In this document: positions 42,956 through 51,293 of the stretch, in pieces
Position numbering within the stretch: the first letter of the stretch is position 1
Layout of the letters: every line of letters starts with the position of its first letter
Source of the DNA: Candidatus Saccharimonadota bacterium
GTDB taxonomy: Bacteria; Patescibacteriota; Saccharimonadia; Saccharimonadales; Saccharimonadaceae
NCBI GenBank assembly: GCA_017511925.1
Contig: JAFWHS010000016.1
Coordinates: forward strand, 1 to 64,000
Reading direction: 5' to 3'
Length of the DNA: 64,000 nt
Notes under the pieces: model-generated
What the model saw: only the letters and a program-made list of their open reading frames with translations
What the model was told of the DNA's origin: nothing
The model's database searches: none
Program-made: the position numbers and the translations under genes

Positions 42956-45427
42956 TTAACTGTTTTTTCTTATATTTACAGTCACCAAAATCATTTCATC
43001 ATCAGCCTGCGTTAATGAATAGAGTTTGGCTGTCTGCGTAAATATATCTCCGCTAACAAATAAACTCGTGCGATTTGAAGAATCTATTATTTGGTCCATC
43101 ACATTAAAATTAAAGCCCATTGCAGACTGAATTTTTTGTTTTGTGGAGTCAAAATCACTGCCATTCATTTCATTAATACATAAAGTAATATAATATTCCG
43201 AAAGTTCCTTTTTTGCTGCTTCCGCTTCGCGATCATATTCAGCAATACTATCATTAAACTCTTTCTTAATTTCACTATAATCATTCTCTGAATCAAATTC
43301 AGACATAAAATCTATTGCACTTCCTGCCACTCCAAACATACTTTTTGGTAATTCAAACAAGCTATTCGTATTTACCGCGTAACAACCCTGCCCGATCGGA
43401 GAAAGTATGTCGGTTGGCAAAGAAAAACTCAAGTCTTCAAGTCCACCAGGCCCATCAATTTCTTCCGCCAAATCACCGTCCATCACCATAATAGAAGCAA
43501 TATGATCATTTTCTATATCCGAATTTATAACGGCCACAGCTATAACTTTATAATCAGACTCCTTACCTATTGAATATTCACCTTTACCCTCTTCAGTTTT
43601 TATGACTTTCCACTTACCGGACCGATCTTTTCCAACAAACAAAATCGCCCCATCATTTTCAACCGTAATTTTTTTATTTCTATACTCTCCCGTCGGAAAA
43701 TACACATAACGCATAGACGCATAAGATACTTGATAATCTTTTGAACAAAAATCACTACACGGCGCTTCTTCGCCTACCGGCAAAACTCCATCATAGGCAC
43801 GCACCGCTTTCAAATTGCCATAATCATTTGTCAAATTTTTCTCGGCTAATTTTGTCATCACTTCAGCAAACTTTTTCTCGCCAGCCTGATCATGCAAAAA
43901 TTCAAGCGCATCATTAGTACATAATGAGCTCATCGCAATATTAAATCCATTATCCACAATATCTGTATAGTTTAACAAAAAGGCATATGATCCATATCCT
44001 ATATTAGCTGGCACAATTTTATCCAAGGACATCACTACTCCCAATTTCAAATAACCATTATTCTGCCAATTTCTCAAAAAACTTTCTTCGGATGTTGTAT
44101 TGTCTGAAATTTTTGCCGCTAAATAATTCGCAACCGTCTCAGACGTAAACATGTTAGACCCATCTCTCGCAATGCCGTAATTAGCCTGACAAAATAGATT
44201 GGAATAATGATGCCCTAACTCATGAGAAATTATCTGTTCTAAACTCTCATCTCTCAAATTTTGTGAATTTACAGCAATAAAAGGGAAGCTCGGCACACTC
44301 AACGCAAAACTTGATTTTGTTTTATCGTTAATATCGGCAAGGCTATCCAATCTCATTGCTATCCTATTTAATATTTTTGCCGTATCAATACCTGCATAAT
44401 ACGCAAGCACCGTGCTTCCTTCGGAAACCGTCCTCGCAATATACACTGGCATCGCCCGATCCAAAAGATCTTCTTCCAAATTATTATTCTTTAATACTTT
44501 TTTAATTTTTTCTTCTTTCAAAATACCAACTTTGGCTATATCATATGCATATTGAAGCTGAAAGTTTTCTTTGTATCTTCCTGTAATCTTATCAAATTCT
44601 TTTCCAAGCCTCACAACCTCTTCATCAGACACGGCATCATCGCCAGTATCCGTATAAAAAAGCACGAAATTACCGCTAGGACTCTTTTGAGCTTTATTTA
44701 AAACAGTGACTTTTTTAGTTTGCGCATAAGCAGGTTGACTAAATAAACTAGCCCTCCCTACAACATTTGAACTCGCATCAATATCAAAATCGATATTTGC
44801 CAAAGTCATGGCATCAAGCATTTCCTGCAAAGCATCCGCATCAAGATCATCAATATCCTCATTAAACTCCGGCAGACTATCTATAGCCAAACCAAAATTC
44901 TGTTCCGCTTCGCCACTTCCAATGGCATTTATAATTGCTGGCGCAATAAAAAATAATGACAAAATCACTACTGGCAAAACAGCACAGGTACGCCAAAGCC
45001 CACCACCAATTAATTTACCCGCAACTTTCCCGGCAGTCCACTTTTCTTTCTTCCAACGCAAAACCCAGCGCACAGTTCCCCAAACCAAGTTCAAAATACC
45101 CACAACAAGCGCAATCCAAAAAATAATATTTCCCCACTTTTCTCGCGCAATATATGATCCATCCGCATAAGCCGAAGATAGATCCGCGCTTCTTGTCACC
45201 GAAATCCCCACTGGCAAGAAGACCGCCACCACTCCCCAAATCAAAACACGCAGTAACTTTATCCAGCTAAACGATTTCTTAGGTTGCTGTATTTGCTGCA
45301 CCATTGGCCCAGACAATGGTTGTTGCGTAGGCGAATCCAAAACTATAGATGCCGAACCATCTTGTGGAGCCTGGACATCAGGCTCCACTTGTTGCACATT
45401 TTCTGCTTGCTGCGTATTTTCTTCCAT
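42956..45427 (-). CDS. Large membrane-anchored zinc metalloprotease
   Basis: 823 residues. A Gln-rich cytoplasmic tail (about 1-50) is followed by three membrane segments (about 55-75, 98-120, 143-170). A long outer part carries IISHELGHHYSN near residue 400, a full HExxH zinc site with the zincin glutamate offered by TSETVANYLA about 30 residues on (gluzincin-like). A linker segment, SLFSQPAYAQTKK, and several cysteines are seen. The C-terminal 400 residues are not recognised. It is the third gene of the TM2-domain operon. Substrates are unknown; trimming of surface proteins or attack on neighbour-cell proteins are both possible. Confidence 0.82.
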   Translation of the reverse strand: MEENTQQAENVQQVEPDVQAPQDGSASIVLDSPTQQPLSGPMVQQIQQPKKSFSWIKLLRVLIWGVVAVFLPVGISVTRSADLSSAYADGSYIAREKWGNIIFWIALVVGILNLVWGTVRWVLRWKKEKWTAGKVAGKLIGGGLWRTCAVLPVVILSLFFIAPAIINAIGSGEAEQNFGLAIDSLPEFNEDIDDLDADALQEMLDAMTLANIDFDIDASSNVVGRASLFSQPAYAQTKKVTVLNKAQKSPSGNFVLFYTDTGDDAVSDEEVVRLGKEFDKITGRYKENFQLQYAYDIAKVGILKEEKIKKVLKNNNLEEDLLDRAMPVYIARTVSEGSTVLAYYAGIDTAKILNRIAMRLDSLADINDKTKSSFALSVPSFPFIAVNSQNLRDESLEQIISHELGHHYSNLFCQANYGIARDGSNMFTSETVANYLAAKISDNTTSEESFLRNWQNNGYLKLGVVMSLDKIVPANIGYGSYAFLLNYTDIVDNGFNIAMSSLCTNDALEFLHDQAGEKKFAEVMTKLAEKNLTNDYGNLKAVRAYDGVLPVGEEAPCSDFCSKDYQVSYASMRYVYFPTGEYRNKKITVENDGAILFVGKDRSGKWKVIKTEEGKGEYSIGKESDYKVIAVAVINSDIENDHIASIMVMDGDLAEEIDGPGGLEDLSFSLPTDILSPIGQGCYAVNTNSLFELPKSMFGVAGSAIDFMSEFDSENDYSEIKKEFNDSIAEYDREAEAAKKELSEYYITLCINEMNGSDFDSTKQKIQSAMGFNFNVMDQIIDSSNRTSLFVSGDIFTQTAKLYSLTQADDEMILVTVNIRKNS

Positions 45428-45434
45428 AAATTTC

Positions 45435-46433
45435 CTAATCGCAAATTATCTCGCCAATCAATTCCATACAATCACCACTATCGGCATTATAATTTAATTC
45501 GTATATATCAGCCAAATTTTGATAAAACTTATTAAACTCAGTATACATAGCTGAAGTGTCAGAAAACGATAGCGGCGCTATTATGCTAATATCTGGCTTA
45601 TTTGCAGAAATCCAATCACTACGTTCACTCCTCTTACGATTGTATTCATTATACAAACTAGACCAGCCCGTAGTCGCATTATCGTAAGCCTGGTACGCGT
45701 GCGCAGTCTCAAGAGTTTTCTCAAGCCAGCCTTCGCCATAAGTCTTAAATGCATCAATACCAGAATTTATCAAAATATTCGCTGCGGCTTGAAATTTCGA
45801 ATCGGCATCCGTCCAGTTCATGTCATCACTCGCTATCCATTCATGCCAAATTTTATAAATATCAAGTTTTTCAGACAATTCAGCATCATTCGGCACAGCT
45901 TCTAAGATCAATTTTTTGACTTTTTCAAATTGCTCAGAAAGTTCCTTATTCTTTTTTATGCCTTCCGTATTGGCGAGAGTCTCTACTAATCCATCCGTAT
46001 CAGATGCTACTTCCTTACACTTTGTAATATATTTTTCATAATCTTTGTTACTGGTATAGCTAGACTCAACATAATCTACCACATACTCACAATCATAATT
46101 ACTATATATATTATATACTTTACTCTTTAGCTCGCCAGCAGCACGATAAGCTGTAGAATAATCCACTCTTAAAACAATCGGCAAAACAATTGCCAAAACA
46201 GCTCCAATTACCACCAAGCCAGCACCCACGCAAGACCAAGTTATGATAGCTTTTTTCTTCTTTGGATCCATTGGTTGCTTCGGTGGACGCGGAGGATAGG
46301 GCTGCCCATACGGCGCCTGCCCATAAGGCGGTTGCTGTTGTGGATAACCTTGTTGCTGTGGATAGCCTGGCTGCGGCTGATACCCAGGTTGTGATGGATA
46401 CGGCTGCTGTGCCCCCTGCATATTATTGTCCAT
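45435..46433 (-). CDS. Membrane-anchored protein with Pro/Gln/Tyr-rich tail
   Basis: 332 residues, not recognised. The cytoplasmic N-terminus has repeats of PGYPQQQ/PYGQ type (about 1-55), then basic residues and a membrane segment (IITWSCVGAGLVVIGAVLAI, about 68-92). The outer domain of about 240 residues is helical with cysteines at YDCEYVVDY, ITKCKE and SGDCMELIGEIICD. Start at 46433 (MDNNMQ) with GGGAGG upstream, overlapping the TM2 gene by 11 bp. Similar low-complexity tails occur on all three proteins of this operon, which hints that they cluster together at the membrane. Confidence 0.75.
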   Translation of the reverse strand: MDNNMQGAQQPYPSQPGYQPQPGYPQQQGYPQQQPPYGQAPYGQPYPPRPPKQPMDPKKKKAIITWSCVGAGLVVIGAVLAIVLPIVLRVDYSTAYRAAGELKSKVYNIYSNYDCEYVVDYVESSYTSNKDYEKYITKCKEVASDTDGLVETLANTEGIKKNKELSEQFEKVKKLILEAVPNDAELSEKLDIYKIWHEWIASDDMNWTDADSKFQAAANILINSGIDAFKTYGEGWLEKTLETAHAYQAYDNATTGWSSLYNEYNRKRSERSDWISANKPDISIIAPLSFSDTSAMYTEFNKFYQNLADIYELNYNADSGDCMELIGEIICD

Positions 46434-46992
46434 TCTGGCCTCCCATGTCATTTGGCTGAACTTCCGACTGCGGATTAACTGGCTGCTCCGGTGGCATATT
46501 CATCGGTTGCATTGGCGGCATCGGTTGTTGCATTGGCTGTTGCATCGGTTGTACTGGCTGCATTGGTTGCCCGTATTGTGGCTGACCATACTGAGGTTGA
46601 TTGTACTGCGGCTGGCTGTAGCCATATTGTGGCTGATTTACGTAATATCCTTTTGCCGCCAGTCCAGCATCACCTTGCGACAAAATCATAATTCCTTCAA
46701 TCGCTCCCCATATAGCATTACCAGAAGCCACAACACCAGCAACTGCAGATAAAATCCCCGCGATAGCAAAACCAGGAGACCCACCAAGCGCCGCTGCCGC
46801 TACCGAATAAACATCTTTCGGCATTACGATAAACGATATAATACCAAGCAACACCGACGCACCAATCAAGCTAACGTGAATAATACCTTTTTTCTTATCT
46901 CCAAGATACCAACAGTGCGCGCCAAAGCTACCTAGGAAAAGCCCAAGAAGTCCAGCCGTTGTTGCTGATTTAGGGTTGCCGTAATTATTCAT
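46423..46992 (-). CDS. TM2-domain membrane protein with Q/P/M-rich C-terminal tail
   Basis: 189 residues. The first 60 match the TM2 domain plan: AGLLGLFLGSFGAHCWYLGDKKKG, a turn with charged residues, then a second helix. More hydrophobic stretches follow to about residue 108. The last 75 residues are low-complexity repeats of NQPQYGQPQY and PMQPMQQPM type. TM2 proteins are small membrane proteins of uncertain function. It heads the operon with the anchored protein and metalloprotease and sits just behind the riboswitch-like leader at 47032-47158. AAGGAG precedes the ATG. Confidence 0.8.
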   Translation of the reverse strand: MNNYGNPKSATTAGLLGLFLGSFGAHCWYLGDKKKGIIHVSLIGASVLLGIISFIVMPKDVYSVAAAALGGSPGFAIAGILSAVAGVVASGNAIWGAIEGIMILSQGDAGLAAKGYYVNQPQYGYSQPQYNQPQYGQPQYGQPMQPVQPMQQPMQQPMPPMQPMNMPPEQPVNPQSEVQPNDMGGQNGQ

Positions 46993-47031
46993 ATTTGTCT
47001 CCTTTATGTTATTTATTTACGGAACCCTTAC

Positions 47032-47158
47032 AAAAAAGGACACCGCGAGGTGTCTAATCCTTGTCATAACCCGGGCGATACCCGAAAATTACTTACGCGG
47101 TGCCCATCACTGAGTACCGCAAAGCCAAAGCTATGACAAATTTTAAGGATTAGACACC
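47032..47158 (-). promoter_or_regulatory. Riboswitch-like structured leader with terminator switch, upstream of the TM2 operon
   Basis: On the minus strand TGTTATAAT (TATAAT 47167-47162) starts an RNA at about 47158. P1 is a 14-bp perfect stem, GGTGTCTAATCCTT (47158-47145) with AAGGATTAGACACC (47062-47049). P2 is GTCATA (47137-47132) with TATGAC (47068-47063). Inside are two hairpins: GCGGT (47120-47116)/ACCGC (47101-47097) and CGGG (47084-47081)/CCCG (47075-47072). The 3' strand of P1, GACACC (47054-47049), can pair instead with a second GGTGTC (47044-47039) that is followed by a run of six T: an intrinsic terminator. P1 and terminator exclude each other, so a stabilised P1 would turn the operon on. 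The start codon is 40 nt beyond the T run. No known class was recognised. Confidence 0.72.
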
Positions 47159-47198
47159 ATAATTATAACACAATTTGAAAAAACACAAACATTTTGCA

Positions 47199-47232
47199 AA
47201 AAATAAATTGGGATAAATCCCAATTTATTTTT
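47199..47232 (-). terminator. Terminator of pnp
   Basis: AAATAAATTGGGAT paired with ATCCCAATTTATTT followed by T residues on the minus strand, just after the pnp stop. Confidence 0.8.
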
Positions 47233-47244
47233 TAATTTAACTCC

Positions 47245-49416
47245 CTACACGCCGATCATCGACAGGCTGAGTTTTCCACCATCAATCGCCACTAATCTCA
47301 CGCGTACTTTATCTCCTACATGCAATACTTCATCAACTTTTTTGAGTCTCCTACCTTCCACAATTTGCGAAATATGGAGCATACCGTCAATTCCAGGCAT
47401 AATATTCACAAATGCCCCAAAATCTTTGATCGATACTACTGTACCTTCATAAATTTTCCCTACTTCTGGCTCCTCAGTCAAACTCTTGATCCAATCTAAT
47501 GCTTTCTTAATCTTTTCCGGATCATTACCGCTCACCGTCACAAGACCAGAATCCTCAATATCTACTCCAGCTCCAGTTTCTGAAGTAATCTTGTTGATCA
47601 TCTCGCCACCCTTGCCAATCACCGCACCAATCTTTTCAGGCTTAATCATCAATTTTTCAATCCTCGGTGCATATTTCGAAATCTCTTTCTTCGGCTCGGC
47701 AATTACACTTACGATATGATCCAAAATAAACATTCTACCTTCGTGGCTCTGCTTAATCGCCTTTTCAAGAATTTCTACTGGGAGACCATGTACTTTCATA
47801 TCCATCTGAAGCGCCGTCACACCTTCAGTTGTACCAGTTACCTTAAAGTCCATATCACCAGCAAAATCCTCTGCATCCATAAGATCAGTCAGTACATATG
47901 CCTTATCAATATCGTCAGCAGTAATTGGCTGTCCCTTTGGCACATCCACCATGAGGCCCATTGCTACACCAGATACCGGTCTTTTAAGTGGCACACCCGC
48001 ATCCATCAAAGCCATACAGCTTGAACAAGTCGCAGCCATCGAAGTCGAACCATTTTGCGACATAATCTCAGTCACTGAACGAATCGCATAGGGAAACTCC
48101 TCTTCACTTGGCAATACCGGCATCAAAGCCCTCTCTGCCAAATAGCCATGCCCAATTTCACGACGCCCCGGCGAGCCAATCCTACCCGGTTCGCCTACCG
48201 TATATGATGGCGCATTATAATGATGCATATAACGACGCTTGCCGTCCGTTACCTCCATCGTATCTACTTCTTGCGCATAAGACAAAGGCGCCAAAGTCAC
48301 AATATTCATCGCTTGAGTCACACCACGCGTAAAGAGAGAAGAACCGTGTACTCTCGGCAAAATTGAAACTTGGCTAGACAAAGGTCTCACTTCGTTCAAT
48401 TTGCGCCCATCTGGCCTTACTCCCTCTTCTACAATCCCCCGCCTCACTTCCTTATGTACAGCTAGTTCAAACGCCTGATCATACACGTCGCGCAAATTTT
48501 CATCGTACCATTCAACTTTTTCGTTATCAGTATCACCTTCACCCTTAGAAAGTGCAAATTCGTCATGCATCGCATATTTGATGTCATCAAGCATCTGTGC
48601 CCGCTCCATCACATTGCCACGCACTTTCGAGCCAAATTTGCCCTTTGTCCACTCGGCTACTTCTTCCATCACAGCCTCATCCGGCAAAACCAATTCATAT
48701 TCTTGCTCTTTTGCAGCTACCTGTTTCGATAACTCTCTCTGGAGATCCAGCACCGGCTGTACATTCTTCACCGCCCAGTGCATAGCCTCAATAATAGTAT
48801 CTTCCGGCACTTCGTTTGCGCCAGCCTCTACCATCATTACCTTACCATCCTTACAGGCTACTACGAGATCAAGCGGGGAAGCTTCACGCTCTTCCGCACT
48901 TAAGAATCCCTTAAATTCACCCCCAATTCTACCAATACGAATCCCGGCTACTGGGCCATCAAACGGCACGCCAGCGTTCATAAGTGCCGAGCTTGCCGCA
49001 ATCATCGCTACACAGTCTGGCCTAAAACTTGGATCCATCGAAAGCACTGTACATACCACCTGTACCTCTTGACGATAACCCTTAGGGAATAGCGGGCGAA
49101 TCGGACGATCAATCAACCGCCCCACTAGCACAGCCTCATCCGCCGGCTTGCCTTCGCGCTTAATAAATTTCGAACCGCTAATTTTCCCCGCCGCATAAAA
49201 CTTCTCTTCGTAATCAATCGAGAGAGGGAAAAAGTCCTGCACTACCGGCTTCGTACCCACTACCACCGATCCAAGCACTACGGTATCGCCATAAGTCACA
49301 AGTACCGACGAAGTAGTACGGAATCCTACTCTGTTTACCTCTAGCGTCAATTCACGACCAAGCCACTCTGTAGAAAGCCTCACGGTCTTCTTACCATTAG
49401 GGTTTATAATATCCAT
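47245..49416 (-). CDS. pnp: Polynucleotide phosphorylase
   Basis: 723 residues. Two RNase PH-like domains separated by an all-helical linker, then KH (IGAVIGKGGEMINKITSETG) and S1 (GKIYEGTVVSIKDFGAFVNIMPG) RNA-binding domains. GSSLFTRGVTQAM and the downstream DIPYAEEF-like region (VLPSEEEFPYAIR) mark the second catalytic domain. It degrades RNA phosphorolytically from the 3' end. AGAAAGGAT precedes the ATG. Its leader (about 85 nt from TATAAT at 49503-49498) holds a hairpin with stem CAGATA/TATCTG, a possible autocontrol site as known for pnp in other bacteria. Confidence 0.97.
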   Translation of the reverse strand: MDIINPNGKKTVRLSTEWLGRELTLEVNRVGFRTTSSVLVTYGDTVVLGSVVVGTKPVVQDFFPLSIDYEEKFYAAGKISGSKFIKREGKPADEAVLVGRLIDRPIRPLFPKGYRQEVQVVCTVLSMDPSFRPDCVAMIAASSALMNAGVPFDGPVAGIRIGRIGGEFKGFLSAEEREASPLDLVVACKDGKVMMVEAGANEVPEDTIIEAMHWAVKNVQPVLDLQRELSKQVAAKEQEYELVLPDEAVMEEVAEWTKGKFGSKVRGNVMERAQMLDDIKYAMHDEFALSKGEGDTDNEKVEWYDENLRDVYDQAFELAVHKEVRRGIVEEGVRPDGRKLNEVRPLSSQVSILPRVHGSSLFTRGVTQAMNIVTLAPLSYAQEVDTMEVTDGKRRYMHHYNAPSYTVGEPGRIGSPGRREIGHGYLAERALMPVLPSEEEFPYAIRSVTEIMSQNGSTSMAATCSSCMALMDAGVPLKRPVSGVAMGLMVDVPKGQPITADDIDKAYVLTDLMDAEDFAGDMDFKVTGTTEGVTALQMDMKVHGLPVEILEKAIKQSHEGRMFILDHIVSVIAEPKKEISKYAPRIEKLMIKPEKIGAVIGKGGEMINKITSETGAGVDIEDSGLVTVSGNDPEKIKKALDWIKSLTEEPEVGKIYEGTVVSIKDFGAFVNIMPGIDGMLHISQIVEGRRLKKVDEVLHVGDKVRVRLVAIDGGKLSLSMIGV

Positions 49417-49497
49417 AAAAATATCCTTTCTCGGGAAAACCTCAGATATGAGCCCCCTTCTCGTATCTGCCGTCTTCCCTTTGTTAATGTCCTTTTT

Positions 49498-49539
49498 ATT
49501 ATACCAAACCTTGCTTTTTTTAGCAAAGTGTGATATAAT
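49498..49539. promoter_or_regulatory. Divergent promoters of pnp and the 126-residue gene
   Basis: TGGTATAAT on the minus strand (TATAAT 49503-49498) for pnp and TGATATAAT on the plus strand (TATAAT 49534-49539) for the 49600 gene. Both produce leaders with Shine-Dalgarno sites. Confidence 0.6.
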
Positions 49540-49599
49540 AATAGTATAAGCGTTATTCTACCAAAGATTGCGCAAATTACACAAAGGGGGAGTTCTTTA

Positions 49600-49980
49600 A
49601 TGAACAATCTGAAAATTTCTATAAGCGGACCAAACATCATCGTTTCCGGAGTCGACATCAACAAAGAGACTACGGAAAAAATCAACGAGATTTGCATCAG
49701 AAAGAAGAAAAAGTACCTAAGCGGCTACGAACATAGTCGTAGAACCAGGGTAAAGCTCGCAGATGTTGGAGTGTTCTTCAACAAATGGGAGAGTTATCCC
49801 AACGTTTGCATTACCTATCTTTTCAAAAAAGAAGGTGACGACCTTATCATCAATGCAATCATTCCCACGCAGCCACAACACGCCACTAAAACCCAGCAAG
49901 AATTAGAGTACTGGCGAGCTATGTGGCAGCAAGATGTTGCCGACGAATTAGAAACATTGTTCACAAAAAATCCCCGCTAA
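49600..49980 (+). CDS. Small cytoplasmic protein of unknown function
   Basis: 126 residues, not recognised. No signal peptide or membrane segment. The N-terminus (MNNLKISISGPNIIVSGVDI) looks like beta strands, then a basic patch (CIRKKKKYLSGYEHSRRTR), then strands and a helical end (QELEYWRAMWQQDVADELETL). A strong AAAGGGGG Shine-Dalgarno precedes the ATG and a terminator overlaps the stop, so it is a single-gene unit. Confidence 0.7.
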   Translation: MNNLKISISGPNIIVSGVDINKETTEKINEICIRKKKKYLSGYEHSRRTRVKLADVGVFFNKWESYPNVCITYLFKKEGDDLIINAIIPTQPQHATKTQQELEYWRAMWQQDVADELETLFTKNPR

Positions 49981-49995
49981 GAGCGGGGATTTTCC
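49967..49995. terminator. Bidirectional terminator between the 126-residue gene and rpsO
   Basis: AAAATCCCCGCT-AAG-AGCGGGGATTTT; the stop codon of the plus-strand gene lies in the loop. A-rich and T-rich flanks make it usable from both sides. Confidence 0.85.
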
Positions 49996-50001
49996 TTTCT
50001 A

Positions 50002-50268
50002 CTATTTCCTGAGGCCTAATTTCTTTACAGTCTTCTTATATAGCTCAAAATCAGTCTCTTCTAGGTAACGTAGCAACTTTTTGCGCTTCCCTACCATCTG
50101 CATTAGACCTCTTTTGGCCATAAAGTCATGTTTGTTATTCTTTACGTGCTCAGTCACCTCTTTGATGCGAGCCGTCAGAATAGCCACTTGAACTTCAGGA
50201 GAACCAACATCGTTCTTATTGCGAGCGACACTGGCAATAGCCTTATCTTTATTCTCTTTTGTTATCAT
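50002..50268 (-). CDS. rpsO: Ribosomal protein uS15
   Basis: 88 residues, full length. GSPEVQVAILTARI, HDFMAKRGLMQMVGKRKKLLRYL are signature stretches. It binds 16S rRNA early in 30S assembly. TGATATAAT lies 6 nt from the ATG, so the mRNA should lack the 5' leader through which S15 represses itself in E. coli. Divergent from truB. Confidence 0.97.
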   Translation of the reverse strand: MITKENKDKAIASVARNKNDVGSPEVQVAILTARIKEVTEHVKNNKHDFMAKRGLMQMVGKRKKLLRYLEETDFELYKKTVKKLGLRK

Positions 50269-50274
50269 TGCCCC

Positions 50275-50296
50275 ATTATATCACATCTGTTATAAT
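50275..50296. promoter_or_regulatory. Back-to-back leaderless promoters of rpsO and truB
   Basis: In the 34-bp gap, TATAAT on the minus strand (50280-50275) is 6 nt from the rpsO ATG and TATAAT on the plus strand (50291-50296, with TGT upstream) is 6 nt from the truB ATG. Confidence 0.7.
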
Positions 50297-50302
50297 ATTG
50301 CA

Positions 50303-50959
50303 ATGATAGAAGACCAAATCATCTTAGTTGATAAACCGGCTGGCATTTCCAGCTTTGGCGTCGTTGCCAAAGTTCGCGGCTTTTTAAAAGCCAAATTTGG
50401 CCACAAAATCAAAGTCGGCCACACCGGCACTTTAGACCCATTCGCTACCGGTCTTCTAATTCTACTTTCCGGCAAAATGACCAAAAAATCTAACGAATTT
50501 TTGAAGCTCGACAAAGTCTATGAAGCCACTTTAAAGCTCGGTTACACCTCCACCACCGGCGACCCAGAAGGGGAGATTTGTAAATATAATACAACCGAAA
50601 AAGCACCAGGAGATGTATCTCTGGTGCTTGATAGTTTTATTGGCAAAATCACTCAAACTCCCCCCAAATTCAGCGCCATCAAAATCAATGGCGAACGAGC
50701 TTACAAATTAGCTAGAAAAGGCCAAGATTTTGATATTCCATCACGCGAAATCGAAATCTACTCTATAGAAATCCTAGATTATAACTACCCTGAACTAAAA
50801 ATCAGAACCCACGTTTCCTCTGGCACTTACATTCGCACTCTCGCCGAAGATATCGGGGAAAAACTCGGTACTGGCGCCTATCTCACCGCCCTTCGCCGCA
50901 CCAAAATTGGCAATTACAGTATAGAAAACGCCACATCACTAGACGATTTTACCGCTTAA
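50303..50959 (+). CDS. truB: tRNA pseudouridine(55) synthase
   Basis: 218 residues. VDKPAGISSFGVVAKVR, GHTGTLDPFATGLLILLSGKMTK with the catalytic Asp, and TPPKFSAIKINGERAYKLAR match TruB. It modifies U55 in the T loop of tRNA. It lacks most of the C-terminal PUA-like extension, as in short TruB forms. The ATG at 50303 is set by the leaderless -10; the open frame runs on into rpsO and is rejected. Confidence 0.94.
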   Translation: MIEDQIILVDKPAGISSFGVVAKVRGFLKAKFGHKIKVGHTGTLDPFATGLLILLSGKMTKKSNEFLKLDKVYEATLKLGYTSTTGDPEGEICKYNTTEKAPGDVSLVLDSFIGKITQTPPKFSAIKINGERAYKLARKGQDFDIPSREIEIYSIEILDYNYPELKIRTHVSSGTYIRTLAEDIGEKLGTGAYLTALRRTKIGNYSIENATSLDDFTA

Positions 50960-50963
50960 ATAG

Positions 50964-50996
50964 CATAAAAACCTTTACAAAAATAAAGTTTTTATG
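50964..50996 (+). terminator. Probable terminator after truB
   Basis: Imperfect inverted repeat CATAAAAAC...GTTTTTATG around a short A-rich loop. It is A/T-rich with T residues in its 3' arm; its end overlaps the TG of the next promoter. Confidence 0.5.
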
Positions 50997-50997
50997 T

Positions 50998-51293
50998 TAT
51001 ACTTAAGGTGCAACAATTCAATAATATAAGTCACTAGTTATTTTTATAACATCGGCTTGAATATAAATGGCATCGTAAGGAAGTCTAATGTTCAAGCTAG
51101 TTCTAGCTAGTGATGATTATTGGATTGTTGCACCCCTTGCGGTGCCATTTTTGTGCATGATCCAAATAAATAAAATAAGTGGCACCGCAAGGAGGATTGG
51201 GGGCATTAGGATACTAGCCAGAGCCATGGCTAAGTAGAGTGTGGGGGAAATAAAAAGTAGGGGGGACATAACAATACTAAGTGAGGTAGCCAC
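50998..51293 (+). promoter_or_regulatory. Long structured leader of the FISUMP surface-protein gene (334-bp gene-free stretch)
   Basis: TGTTATACT (TATACT 50998-51003) starts the RNA near 51007. P1 is 19 bp with one wobble: GGTGCAACAATTCAATAAT (51007-51025) with 51116-51134. Inside are CACTAG (51032-51037)/CTAGTG (51107-51112) and GCTTGAA (51055-51061)/TTCAAGC (51091-51097) with a 29-nt apical loop. The 3' strand end GCACC (51130-51134) can pair instead with GGTGC (51141-51145), followed by CATTTTT: a competing terminator. A third alternative is a perfect 13-bp stem 51135-51147/51180-51192 that would break the terminator and partly cover AAGGAGG at 51189-51195. From 51196 to 51293 nothing is recognised except GAGGT before the ATG. 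Confidence 0.6.

Noticed and set aside
47041-47160. Plus-strand reading of the structured region as a c-di-GMP (GEMM) riboswitch, because of GCAAAGCC
   Set aside because: The rest of the GEMM consensus is absent, and promoter and terminator are both on the minus strand.
51007-51134. 6S RNA or SRP RNA
   Set aside because: No large central bubble with the 6S pattern and no SRP GGAA tetraloop with its internal loop; the P1/terminator competition fits a leader better. Not fully excluded.
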